From: Microbispora sp. H11081
GTDB taxonomy: Bacteria > Actinomycetota > Actinomycetes > Streptosporangiales > Streptosporangiaceae
DNA length: 64,000 bases
NCBI RefSeq assembly: GCF_012999535.1
Contig: NZ_JABBWV010000017.1
Span: 62,001-126,000, forward strand
Direction of reading: 5' to 3'
A program made the translations under genes and the position numbers. The notes under the pieces are model-generated. The model was not told the origin of the DNA. It searched no databases and worked only from the letters and a program-made list of their open reading frames with translations. Below are positions 18,383-26,455 of this stretch, piece by piece. Position 1 is the first letter of the stretch; each line of letters begins with the position of its first letter.

Positions 18383-19582
18383 GTGCCGGAGCCGAGACCT
18401 GACGAACTGCTGCCCGTGCGCCTGCCCGACGCGGTGCGGGCGGCCCTGCTCGCGCCCATGGTGGACCAGCACTGCCACGGCGTGCGCCGCGACGACACCA
18501 CCAGGTCGGGATTCGAGCAGCTCATCGGTGCGGGCGGCACCCCGGCGCCGCCGGGGACGACGCACTTCGACACCCCGGCGGGCGCGGCGATCCGCCGCTG
18601 GTGCGCGCCGGTCCTCGGCCTGGAGCCGCACGCCTCGGCCACCGTCTACCTGTCGCGCCGCGCCGAGTTCGGCGCGGCCGAGGTCAACCGCCGGTTGCTG
18701 CGCGGCGCCGGGGTCTCTGCCTTCCTGGTCGACTCCGGGCTCGACGTCCCCGGCATGCTCTCGCCCGCCGAGATGGGCCGGATCGGCGGGGCCGCCGCGG
18801 ACGAGATCGTCCGGTTGGAGCAGGTGGAGCAGGACGTCGCGGAGGCCGGGCTGCCCGCCGCCGACTACGCGGGGCTGCTGCGGGACGAGCTCGCGGCGCG
18901 CGCGGCCAGGGCCGCCGCGCTCAAGTCGGTCGCGGCGCACCGGTGCGGCCTCGGCTTCGACCCCTCCAGGCCGTCGCGCGGCAGCGTGATCGCGGCGGCC
19001 GGCCGCAGGCTCGCCGACCCCAAGGCCCGTCTGGACGACCCCGTCCTCGTACGGCACCTGCTGTGGGCGGCGGTCGACGTCGCCAGGGAGCGGAGCCTGC
19101 CGCTGCAGTTCCACTGCGGTCTGTCCGGCCGGGGACTGTCGGGCCTCGGTCCCGGCGACGCGGGGAACGCCGGTCATCCGGCCGATCCCACGCTGCTGAC
19201 GGGGTTCGTGCGCGCGCTCGCCCCGCTGGGGGTGCCGGTCGTCCTGCTGCACTGCTACCCCTACCACCGGCAGGCGGCGTACCTGGCGGGCGTCTTCCCC
19301 CACGTGTACGTCGACGCGGGGCCCGCCGTCGCGCACACCGCCACGGGCTCCGCGCAGGTCCTGCGTGAGCTGCTCGAACTCGTCCCGTTCCACAAGCAGA
19401 TGTACGGCTCCGGGGGTCACGGAGCCGCCGAGCTGTGTTTCCTGGCCGCGCTCTGCCACCGCAGGGGCATGGCGCGTGTGCTCGCCGACCGGATCGCCGA
19501 GGGGGAGTGGAGCCCATCCGACGCGGCCAGGATCGCCCACATGATCGGCGCGGGGAACGCCCGCCGCGTCTACCGCCTCTGA
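18383..19582 (+). CDS. Amidohydrolase 2 family protein, FluG-like
   Basis: 399 residues. A TIM-barrel metal-dependent hydrolase with HxH in VDQHCHGV, a barrel His in LQFHCGL and another in LLHCYPYHRQA. The family normally ends the site with an Asp in a GSD/SSD motif, but here the position reads MYGSGGHGAAEL, so the usual Asp appears to be Gly. Homologs are linked to glutamine synthetase-like proteins or decarboxylases; the substrate is unknown. Start GTG 18383 is supported by TAGAGT 7 nt upstream (leaderless). It follows trpE by 57 nt but has its own promoter. Confidence 0.85.
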   Translation: MPEPRPDELLPVRLPDAVRAALLAPMVDQHCHGVRRDDTTRSGFEQLIGAGGTPAPPGTTHFDTPAGAAIRRWCAPVLGLEPHASATVYLSRRAEFGAAEVNRRLLRGAGVSAFLVDSGLDVPGMLSPAEMGRIGGAAADEIVRLEQVEQDVAEAGLPAADYAGLLRDELAARAARAAALKSVAAHRCGLGFDPSRPSRGSVIAAAGRRLADPKARLDDPVLVRHLLWAAVDVARERSLPLQFHCGLSGRGLSGLGPGDAGNAGHPADPTLLTGFVRALAPLGVPVVLLHCYPYHRQAAYLAGVFPHVYVDAGPAVAHTATGSAQVLRELLELVPFHKQMYGSGGHGAAELCFLAALCHRRGMARVLADRIAEGEWSPSDAARIAHMIGAGNARRVYRL

Positions 19583-19608
19583 GAGCCGCGATCGGTCGAG
19601 GTCAAACA

Positions 19609-19627
19609 TCCTCCTTAATGAGGAGGA
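19609..19627 (+). promoter_or_regulatory. Hairpin masking a Shine-Dalgarno, with overlapping short ORF
   Basis: TCCTCCT (19609-19615) is perfectly complementary to AGGAGGA (19621-19627) across a TAATG loop, so the ribosome site can be hidden in a 7-bp stem. The site serves ATG 19636, which opens a 12-codon frame (MWCEIISPRWLL, stop 19672-19674) overlapping the start of the ABC ATPase gene at 19662. Confidence 0.5.
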
Positions 19628-19661
19628 ACCAGCGCATGTGGTGCGAAATAATTTCGCCACG

Positions 19662-20552
19662 ATGGCTGCTATAGAGATCAAAAACTTGATTAAGTCCTTC
19701 GGGCCGGTGAAGGCCGTGGACGGCGTCTCGTTCAGCGTGGAGGCCGGATCCGTCACCGGATATCTCGGCCCCAACGGCGCGGGCAAGACGACCACGCTCC
19801 GCTGCCTGCTCGGCCTGGTCACTCCCGACTCTGGTGAGGCGCTGGTCAACGGCGAGCGCTATGTCACGCTGCCCCGTCCGGTGACCGAGGTCGGCGCCGT
19901 GCTCGAGGCCACGAGCTTCCACCCCGGCCGGACCGCCCGCAACCACCTGCGCATCCTGTGTACGGCGGCCGGGCTGCCCGACGCCCGCGCCGACGAGGCG
20001 CTGGAGCAGGTCGGCCTCGGGGACGCCGCGGGCAAGCGCGTGCTCGGCTTCTCGCTGGGCATGCGGCAGCGGCTCGCGCTGGCCTCGGCCCTGCTCGGTC
20101 GGCCCCGCGTCTACATCCTGGACGAGCCCGCCAACGGCCTCGACCCGGCGGGAATCGAGTGGCTGCGCGGGTTCCTGCGCCACCTCGCCCATGACGAGGG
20201 GGCCGCGGTGCTCGTCTCCAGCCACGTGCTGTCGGAGGTCGAGCAGACCGTGGACAACGTGGTGATCATCGCCAAGGGCCGCCTGGTCCGGCAGGGGAGC
20301 CTCGCCGAGCTCACCGGCGGCGGCACCGGGTCCGTCCGGGTGCGCTCCGCGCAGGCCGCCGACCTCGCCCCCGCGCTGGAGGCGGCGGGCGGGACGGTCG
20401 AACGCGCGGACGACGGCCTGCTGCGGGTGCGCGGGCTGGACGCGGAGGCCATCGGCCAGGTCGCCCTGGACCGGCGGATCGTGCTCACCGAGGTGACGCA
20501 GGAGCGGTCCGACCTGCAGAAGGTCTTCCTCGAGCTCACGGAGGGACGATGA
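19662..20552 (+). CDS. ABC transporter ATP-binding protein
   Basis: About 296 residues with one ABC domain. Walker A is GPNGAGKTT, the signature FSLGMRQRLALA, Walker B VYILDEPANGLD and the switch His SSHVLSEVE. The C-terminal 80 residues are the regulatory extension of the DrrA/CcmA-type exporter class. ATG 19662 matches usual family starts (IEIKNLIKSFG), but it has no Shine-Dalgarno of its own; GTG 19638 (304 residues) is the alternative and lies 11 nt after AGGAGG. Its stop overlaps the permease start by ATGA. Probable role: export of a lipid, antibiotic or peptide. Confidence 0.93.
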   Translation: MAAIEIKNLIKSFGPVKAVDGVSFSVEAGSVTGYLGPNGAGKTTTLRCLLGLVTPDSGEALVNGERYVTLPRPVTEVGAVLEATSFHPGRTARNHLRILCTAAGLPDARADEALEQVGLGDAAGKRVLGFSLGMRQRLALASALLGRPRVYILDEPANGLDPAGIEWLRGFLRHLAHDEGAAVLVSSHVLSEVEQTVDNVVIIAKGRLVRQGSLAELTGGGTGSVRVRSAQAADLAPALEAAGGTVERADDGLLRVRGLDAEAIGQVALDRRIVLTEVTQERSDLQKVFLELTEGR

Positions 20553-21337
20553 GTCTCCTTGCCGGCCTGGTCAAGGCCGAGCTGCGCAAGCTGTTCACCA
20601 CCCGGCTGTGGTGGGTCATGCTGGTCGTCGCGTTGCTGTTCGTCGGGGTGGGGCTGGGCGTCCTCATCGCGTTCGCCGGGGTGGACCAGAACGGCGCCGC
20701 GGTGCCCGGGCTGGACACCGCGCAGTGGACGGAGCTCGCCTGGGCGAGCGGATCCAGCGCCGGGATCTTCGTGATGATCCTCGGTGTCGTCCTGATGACG
20801 TCCGAGTTCCGCTACCAGACGATCACCGGGACCTTCCTCGTCACCCCCAGGCGGGGTCTGGTGATCATCGCCAAGCTGGTGGCCGGGCTGATCGTGGGGG
20901 CGCTGTTCGCCCTGGCCGTGCTGGTCCTCCAGGCGGTCACGGTGATCCCGGCCGTGATGCTCGGCGGGGGAGAGTTCTCGCTGTCGGGCGCGCGGGTCCC
21001 GCAGATCAGCATCGGCATCCTCGCGACCCTGGCGTTGTACGCGCTGTTCGGCATCGGCCTGGGAGCGCTCGTGCGCAACCAGGTCGCGGGCGTCGTGGCG
21101 GCCATCGCCTGGACGTACGTGATCGAGAGCATCTTCACGGCGATCCCGGCGCTGCACGTGGTGGGCAAGTGGCTGCCGGGCGGCGCCGCCCAGGCGTTGA
21201 TGAGCATCGACGTGAACACCGGCCTCGGCCAGCCGGAATGGCTGCCCGCCTGGGCAGGCGCCCTCGTCCTGGTCGCCTGGGGTCTGCTGTTCGCCGGGGT
21301 GGCCACCGCCACCACGGTCCGGCGCGACATCACCTGA
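20549..21337 (+). CDS. ABC transporter permease (ABC-2 type)
   Basis: 262 residues with six predicted membrane helices. The opening MSLLAGLVKAELRKLFTTRL is the amphipathic start common to ABC-2 exporters. Helices follow at LWWVMLVVALLFVGVGL, GIFVMILGVVLM, and four more to the C-terminus. It overlaps the ATPase gene by 4 nt (ATGA), so the two form one translation unit and together the exporter. The cargo is unknown. A GC hairpin near 21339-21361 may terminate the operon. Confidence 0.92.
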   Translation: MSLLAGLVKAELRKLFTTRLWWVMLVVALLFVGVGLGVLIAFAGVDQNGAAVPGLDTAQWTELAWASGSSAGIFVMILGVVLMTSEFRYQTITGTFLVTPRRGLVIIAKLVAGLIVGALFALAVLVLQAVTVIPAVMLGGGEFSLSGARVPQISIGILATLALYALFGIGLGALVRNQVAGVVAAIAWTYVIESIFTAIPALHVVGKWLPGGAAQALMSIDVNTGLGQPEWLPAWAGALVLVAWGLLFAGVATATTVRRDIT

Positions 21338-21429
21338 CCGGTCCCCGGGCGGGGGCCGGGTCGCGATCGTGGGCCCGAGCTGGTTTGCTTGGACGGTCAT
21401 CCATCGGCACCACTTCACGGGGATTGTGC

Positions 21430-22212
21430 ATGCGCAGCGTCGAGCCCGAGGTCTTCCTCGTCGCCAAACCGTCCATCGACTACGACGAGCTGGCCCGCTA
21501 CCTCCACGAGATCGGCGGGGAGAGCTGGCTGGAGCGGCTGGAGCGCGGCGAGTTCGACGCCCAGAACCTCGCCGAGTTCGCCGGGCGGCTGTGCTACCGG
21601 TCGTTCGAGCCGGGGCTGAACCCGAATGTCACGAGGGTGCGCACCGACCAGGAGGCGTATCTGCGCAACATCCTGGCCAGCGCGCACGGCAGTGTGCTGG
21701 AGCACCTCAGCTTCAGCTTCGTGCTGCACAACGTCTCGCGGGTGCTCACCCACGAGCTCGTACGGCACCGGCCCGGGGTGGCGATCTCGCAGGAGTCGCT
21801 GCGCTTCGTCCGGCTGAGCGACCTCCCGTTCTGGTTCCCCGAGTGGGCGCGCGAGGACGCCGAGCTGATGAAGCGGGCGGCCGAGATGCTCGACCGGATG
21901 GAGGAGTTCCAGAACTGGATGGCGGTCCACTTCGGGCTGGACGAGGACGGCGTGCCGTTCGCGGAGAAGAAGCACCGCACCTCGTTCATGCGTCGCTTCG
22001 CGCCCGAGGGCGTCGCGACGGGCCTGGTCTGGACGGCCAACGTGCGCACCCTGCGGCACACGATCGAGGCCCGTACGGCGGCCGGAGCCGAGGAGGAGAT
22101 CCGCCTCGTCTTCCACCGCATCGGGGAGGTCATGCGGGAGGAGGCCCCGGCGCTGTTCGGCGACTACGTGGTCGAGGACGGCGCCTGGGTCCCCGGCTGG
22201 CGCAAGGTCTGA
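21430..22212 (+). CDS. thyX: Flavin-dependent thymidylate synthase
   Basis: 260 residues. The ThyX signature RHR-X7-S is present as RHRPGVAIS, followed by QESLRFV, and SVLEHLSFSFVLHNVSR is the usual FAD/dUMP-binding segment before it. It methylates dUMP to dTMP using FAD, NADPH and methylene-tetrahydrofolate, and is the normal thymidylate source in many actinomycetes. ATG 21430 is preceded by a GGGGAT ribosome site. No thyA or dfrA lies in this window. It ends 15 nt from the convergent BNR gene. Confidence 0.97.
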   Translation: MRSVEPEVFLVAKPSIDYDELARYLHEIGGESWLERLERGEFDAQNLAEFAGRLCYRSFEPGLNPNVTRVRTDQEAYLRNILASAHGSVLEHLSFSFVLHNVSRVLTHELVRHRPGVAISQESLRFVRLSDLPFWFPEWAREDAELMKRAAEMLDRMEEFQNWMAVHFGLDEDGVPFAEKKHRTSFMRRFAPEGVATGLVWTANVRTLRHTIEARTAAGAEEEIRLVFHRIGEVMREEAPALFGDYVVEDGAWVPGWRKV

Positions 22213-22227
22213 GCCGGTCAGCTCAGG

Positions 22228-23304
22228 TCAGACGACGGCGGCCCGCACGCACAGCACGTCGGGCAGGTGGCGGGCGATCAGCGACCAGGTCTCGCCCGCG
22301 TCCGCCGAGCCGTACACCTCGCCGTCCCGGGTGCCGAAGAACACACCGGCGGGCCCGGCGCACATCGCGTCCCTGAGCACCGAGGCGTGCACCGGGCCCT
22401 CGGGCAGCCCGGCGGACAGGCCCCGCCAGGTGGTCCCGGCGTCGTCGCTGCGGAACACCCGGCACCGGTGGCCGAGCGGCGTCCGGTCGACGTCCCCGTG
22501 CAGCGGGAAGACGTACAGCCTGTCGGGGTCGTCCTGGTCGACGGCGATCGGGAACCCGAAGTCGGAGGGCAGGCCCGACCCGATCTCCGTCCAGGAGTCG
22601 CCGAAGTCGTCCGACCGGTAGACCCCGAAGTGGTGCTGCAGGTAGAGCCGCTCCGGCGTCGCGGGATGCTGCGCCACCTTGTGCACGCACTGCCCGTACT
22701 CCGGATACTGCGCGCCCTCGGGGAGGAAGGGGGCGCGGATGTTCTTGTTGGACGGCCGCCAGGTGGCCCCCGCGTCGTCGCTGCGGAAGAACCCGACGGC
22801 GGAGGCGGCGATCCCGATGCGCTCGGGGTCGTGGGGGTGGGGGACCACCGTGTGGAGGCACAGGCCGCCCCCGCCCGGCTGCCAGCGTGGCCGGGTCGGG
22901 TGGTCCCACAGGCCGTCGACCATGGTGTAGGTGGCCCCGCGGTCCTCCGACCTGAACAGCGCGGCGGGCTCGGCGCCCGCCCAGACCACGTCCGGTTCGG
23001 CCGGTGACGGCTGGAGCTGCCACACCCGGGCCAGCGCGGCCCCCGTGCGCTCGGGGAAGGCGACCGGCGGGGTCTGCGCCTCCTGCCACGTCTCGCCGAG
23101 GTCGTCGGACCACATCACCGACGGGCCGAAGTGGCCGTACTCGATCCCGGCGAGCAGCCGGGGCGTGCTCGCGCGGGTGTCGATCGCGACCGAGTGGATC
23201 CCGATGGTGGAGAACCGCACGGGCTCGACCTCGAACGTCCCGCCTCCGGAGGAGCGCGCGAGGAACAGTCCCTTGCGGGTGCCGATGGCGAGTAGTGCGG
23301 TCAT
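22228..23304 (-). CDS. BNR/Asp-box repeat protein (sialidase-like beta-propeller)
   Basis: 358 residues with no signal peptide. At least six Asp-box motifs are spaced through it: SDDLGETW, SEDRGATY, SDDAGATW, SDDFGDSW, SDDAGTTW and SADAGETW. These mark a six-bladed propeller of the exo-alpha-sialidase/VPS10 fold. Such cytoplasmic actinomycete proteins are usually labelled glycosyl hydrolase or exo-sialidase, but sialidase catalytic Arg residues are not obvious, so enzyme activity is unproven. GGGGGA precedes ATG 23304. Confidence 0.85.
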   Translation of the reverse strand: MTALLAIGTRKGLFLARSSGGGTFEVEPVRFSTIGIHSVAIDTRASTPRLLAGIEYGHFGPSVMWSDDLGETWQEAQTPPVAFPERTGAALARVWQLQPSPAEPDVVWAGAEPAALFRSEDRGATYTMVDGLWDHPTRPRWQPGGGGLCLHTVVPHPHDPERIGIAASAVGFFRSDDAGATWRPSNKNIRAPFLPEGAQYPEYGQCVHKVAQHPATPERLYLQHHFGVYRSDDFGDSWTEIGSGLPSDFGFPIAVDQDDPDRLYVFPLHGDVDRTPLGHRCRVFRSDDAGTTWRGLSAGLPEGPVHASVLRDAMCAGPAGVFFGTRDGEVYGSADAGETWSLIARHLPDVLCVRAAVV

Positions 23305-23383
23305 TGGTCCCCCATGTCGCGATTTCGAGCGTATTTTCGATTCGATCCTGCCAGAAAGCCCTCCCGTCCGCCCGAGGTTCCGG

Positions 23384-24493
23384 TCAAGTGGTCCGCTGGA
23401 CCGGGTCGCGGTGGATCCGCGCCGGAGGCACCCCGGAGTCCTGGAGCCGCCGCACGGTCTCGTCCACCATCGCGGGCGGTCCGCAGACGTACGTCTCGTG
23501 CCCGGCCCAGGAGTGGAACCTCTCGACCACGTCGGGAAGGCGGCCGCGCATCCCGTCGTAGGCGGGGTCGTCGGAGACCACCGGAATCACCCGCAGCCAG
23601 GGGAAGGCGGCCTCCATCCTGGCCAGGTCCGGCATGTCGTACAGGTCGCACGCACGGCGGGCGCCGAACAGCAGGTGGATGTTCGGCCGGTCGCCCGAGG
23701 CGATGACGTGCTCGACGACGGCCTTGATCGGCGCGAGGCCGGTGCCCCCGGCGACGCAGAGGATGTCCCGGCCGGGCTCGGGCGGCGTCATCGTGCCCAC
23801 GGGCGGGCCCAGCAGGAGTTGGTCGCCGACGCGGGTGTGCCGGACCAGTGCGGTGCTCACCCAGCCGCCCGGCACGACGCGCACGTGCAGGCGCAGCGTG
23901 CCGTCGGGGCGGGGCGCATTGGCGATGGAGAACCGCCGCCAGACCCGCGGCCACCTGGCCGTCTGGACCGTGACGTACTGGCCGGCGGCGAAGTCCATGG
24001 GCTGCGAGGGCCGCAGCGTGAGCACGGCGATGTCCCTGGTGCGCTGCTCGTGGTCGGTCACCTCGGCCAGCCACCAGGGCGGCGCCGCCTCCCCGGCGGC
24101 CGCGTCGATCATGATCTTCGCCGCCATGGCGTACGCCTCGGTCCAGGCGGCCTCGACCTCGTCGGTCCAGACCTCGGCGGCGAAGTGCCTGATGGTGGCG
24201 AGTAGGGCGCTGCCCACGGCGGTGTAGTGCTCGGCGGACACGCCGTACTTGCGATGGTCGCGCCCGAGCTGGGCGAGATAGGACGCCAGCCCCTCGGGGC
24301 TGTCCAGCATCCAGACGATCCTGGTGAGCGCGTTGAAGAGCCGGTCGCGCTGCACCTCCATGCCCGGCGGGAACATCCCCCTCATGTGCGGGCAGTGGGT
24401 GAACAGCCGTCCGTAGAAGTACCCCGCGGCCTTACCGGCGACGGGCTCGACGACCGCGAAGCTCTCCTTGACGAGGCGCGGATTCAGCGACAT
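23384..24493 (-). CDS. Flavohemoprotein (globin-FAD-NAD reductase)
   Basis: 369 residues. An N-terminal globin domain (1-135) has proximal His80 in GRDHRKYGV followed by the family EHY. The FAD-binding domain (about 145-245) has RRFSIAN and the NAD-binding domain GGTGLAPIKAV and YVCGPPAMV. This is the Hmp layout: nitric oxide dioxygenase converting NO to nitrate with O2 and NAD(P)H. A nitrosative-stress role is likely. The 294-nt gap upstream is unusually AT-rich near 24665-24690 and contains CGTTA-N7-TAACG (24672-24688), a possible regulator site; I recognise no specific NsrR box. Confidence 0.93.
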   Translation of the reverse strand: MSLNPRLVKESFAVVEPVAGKAAGYFYGRLFTHCPHMRGMFPPGMEVQRDRLFNALTRIVWMLDSPEGLASYLAQLGRDHRKYGVSAEHYTAVGSALLATIRHFAAEVWTDEVEAAWTEAYAMAAKIMIDAAAGEAAPPWWLAEVTDHEQRTRDIAVLTLRPSQPMDFAAGQYVTVQTARWPRVWRRFSIANAPRPDGTLRLHVRVVPGGWVSTALVRHTRVGDQLLLGPPVGTMTPPEPGRDILCVAGGTGLAPIKAVVEHVIASGDRPNIHLLFGARRACDLYDMPDLARMEAAFPWLRVIPVVSDDPAYDGMRGRLPDVVERFHSWAGHETYVCGPPAMVDETVRRLQDSGVPPARIHRDPVQRTT

Positions 24494-24787
24494 CAGTTGT
24501 GTCCCACCCTAGGGACCGGAAGTGTGCTCCGGTCTGTCGATCCACCTCCTGAAGGTTCCGGGTGACGAGCGCCGGTGGCCCCGGCTCGACCGATCGCTCA
24601 ACCGGGAGTGTTCCACTCGCTCCGGGGCGCGACAACCGATTCCCCGCAAGGCAACCGTCTGTGAATACTTCGTTATTTTTCGTAACGCTTACGGCGTGAC
24701 GGGTGTGACTGGAGTGAAAAACGGCCAAGAAGGTACCGATCTGCGCCATTATGGGCCTGCCCGCTCGCACACCCCAGGAGATGGCCC

Positions 24788-25486
24788 ATGGCGCGTCCCA
24801 TCGTCGGCATCACCACCTATCTCGAGGCCGCACGCTGGGGCACGTGGGTCCGCGAGGCCGCGATCTCGCCCCGGGCGTACGCGAACGCGGTGGAGAAGGC
24901 TGGCGGCGCCCCGGTCCTGCTGCCGCCGCTGAGCCCGGTGTCCGCCGGCGACTACGTGCGCCGCCTGGACGCGGTCATCCTCGCCGGGGGCGTCGACGTC
25001 GACCCCACGTTGTACGGCGAGGTCCAGGGGGAGGAGCAGGACGACGACGGGCTCGGCGGGCCGCAGCCCCAGCGCGACAGGTTCGAGACGGCGCTTGCTC
25101 AGGCGGCGGTGGACGCCGACGTGCCGCTGCTGGCCATCTCGCGGGGCATGCACGTGCTCAACGTCGCCAGGGGCGGCACGTTGATCACGTCGCTGCCCGA
25201 AGCGGTCGGCCACTCCCGCCACGAGACGGCCGGGCACAGGGTCACGGTCAGCGTGTCGAGCCGGGTGGGCAAGGCCGTGGGCGACCGCGCGGAGGTGACC
25301 GGCGCGCACCGCAGGGCCGTACGGCGCCTCGGCACCGACCTGATCGCGGTGGCCTGGGCGGACGACCAGATCGTCGAGGCCGTCGAACTGCAGGGGCACC
25401 GGTTCGCGGTCGGCGTCCAGTGGCACCCCGAGCGCGGCACGGACAACCGTCTGATCGAGGCGCTGGTGGGAGCCGCCCGCCCCTGA
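24788..25486 (+). CDS. Class I amidotransferase-like (peptidase C26) protein lacking catalytic Cys
   Basis: 232 residues of the gamma-glutamyl-GABA hydrolase (PuuD-like) fold: PIVGITTYLE, the LAGGVDVDPTLYGE block, and GVQWHPE with the His and Glu of the triad. The nucleophile position reads LLAISRGMHVLN where the family has GICRGMQ, so Cys is replaced by Ser118, and the usual HHQ segment reads GAHRRAV. The protein is therefore probably not a normal thiol hydrolase. GGAG precedes ATG 24788. It is followed closely by an esterase gene with its own promoter-like motif. Confidence 0.88.
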   Translation: MARPIVGITTYLEAARWGTWVREAAISPRAYANAVEKAGGAPVLLPPLSPVSAGDYVRRLDAVILAGGVDVDPTLYGEVQGEEQDDDGLGGPQPQRDRFETALAQAAVDADVPLLAISRGMHVLNVARGGTLITSLPEAVGHSRHETAGHRVTVSVSSRVGKAVGDRAEVTGAHRRAVRRLGTDLIAVAWADDQIVEAVELQGHRFAVGVQWHPERGTDNRLIEALVGAARP

Positions 25487-25516
25487 TCCCCGGCGGGCGC
25501 TGTTAGTGTGCTCGGC

Positions 25517-26446
25517 ATGGCGTTGCACCCCCAGGCAGAGGCCTATCTGACCCTGTTCCCCTCGGATCTCGGCGTCGACCTCGACTCCCTCACCCCCGGC
25601 CAGATCGCCGAGTTGCGGTCCATGGACGGCATGGCCGAGCAGCGCGGGCCGAGGATCGGCCTGCCGGACGTCAGGGACGAGACGGTGGCCGGGGTGCCGG
25701 TCCGGATCTACCGGCCGGAGCCGGCCGGGCGCCCGCTGCCGGTGCTCGTGTACTTCCACGGCGGTGGCTGGGTCTTCGGCAGCGTCGAGCGCAACGACGC
25801 CCTGGGCCGCGACCTCGCCCACAGGACCGGGGCCGTCGTCGTCTCCGTGGACTACCGGCTCGCGCCCGAGCACCCGTTCCCCGCGGCGGCCGAGGACGCC
25901 TTCGCCGTGGTCGGCGACGTGCACGCCCGCCCCGCCTTCTATGGCGCGGACCCCCGCAGGGTCGCGGTCGTCGGCGACAGCGCCGGTGGCAACCTCGCCG
26001 CGGTGGCGGCCTGGCTGGCCAGGGACGCCGGGCTGCCCCTCGTCCACCAGGCGCTGATCTACCCCGTCGTCGACGCCTCGGGCGACACGCCGGGCTACGC
26101 GGCGTACGCGAAGGGGTTCGGGCTCGAGGCCGCCGAGATGCGGTGGTTCATCGAGCGGTACGCGGCCGGGGCCGACCCGCGCGACCCACGTCTCGCGCCG
26201 CTCCACCTGCCGGACAAGTCGGGCCTGGCGCCCGCGACCGTGATCACGGCGGAGTACGACCCGCTGTGCCACGAGGGCGCGGCCTACGCGCGGGCGCTCG
26301 CCGGGGCGGGCGTCCCGGTGGAGTACCGCTGCTTCGAGGGCGCCCTGCACGGCTTCTTCGGCCTGCCCGGGTTCTTCGACCAGGCGCTGGAGGCCCGCGA
26401 CCTCGTCGCGGCCCGGCTCAGGGACGCCCTTGGCGCCGGCTCCTGA
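25517..26446 (+). CDS. Alpha/beta hydrolase, hormone-sensitive lipase family
   Basis: 309 residues. It has the HSL signature HGGGW (oxyanion hole), nucleophile GDSAGGN, acid in AEYDPL and His in GALHGF. These are cytoplasmic carboxylesterases for short or medium acyl esters. Start ATG 25517 (MALHPQAEAYL) is supported by TAGTGT at 25504-25509, 7 nt upstream, predicting a leaderless mRNA; GTG 25508 is less likely. It ends 9 nt from the convergent acyl-CoA dehydrogenase gene. Confidence 0.93.
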   Translation: MALHPQAEAYLTLFPSDLGVDLDSLTPGQIAELRSMDGMAEQRGPRIGLPDVRDETVAGVPVRIYRPEPAGRPLPVLVYFHGGGWVFGSVERNDALGRDLAHRTGAVVVSVDYRLAPEHPFPAAAEDAFAVVGDVHARPAFYGADPRRVAVVGDSAGGNLAAVAAWLARDAGLPLVHQALIYPVVDASGDTPGYAAYAKGFGLEAAEMRWFIERYAAGADPRDPRLAPLHLPDKSGLAPATVITAEYDPLCHEGAAYARALAGAGVPVEYRCFEGALHGFFGLPGFFDQALEARDLVAARLRDALGAGS

Positions 26447-26455
26447 GGGAGCGGG

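Noticed and set aside
15986..19849. 1287-codon minus-strand open frame
   Set aside because: It is antisense to trpE-trpG and the FluG-like gene, has no domain motifs and shows the Arg/Gly/Ala-rich look of GC-driven shadow frames.
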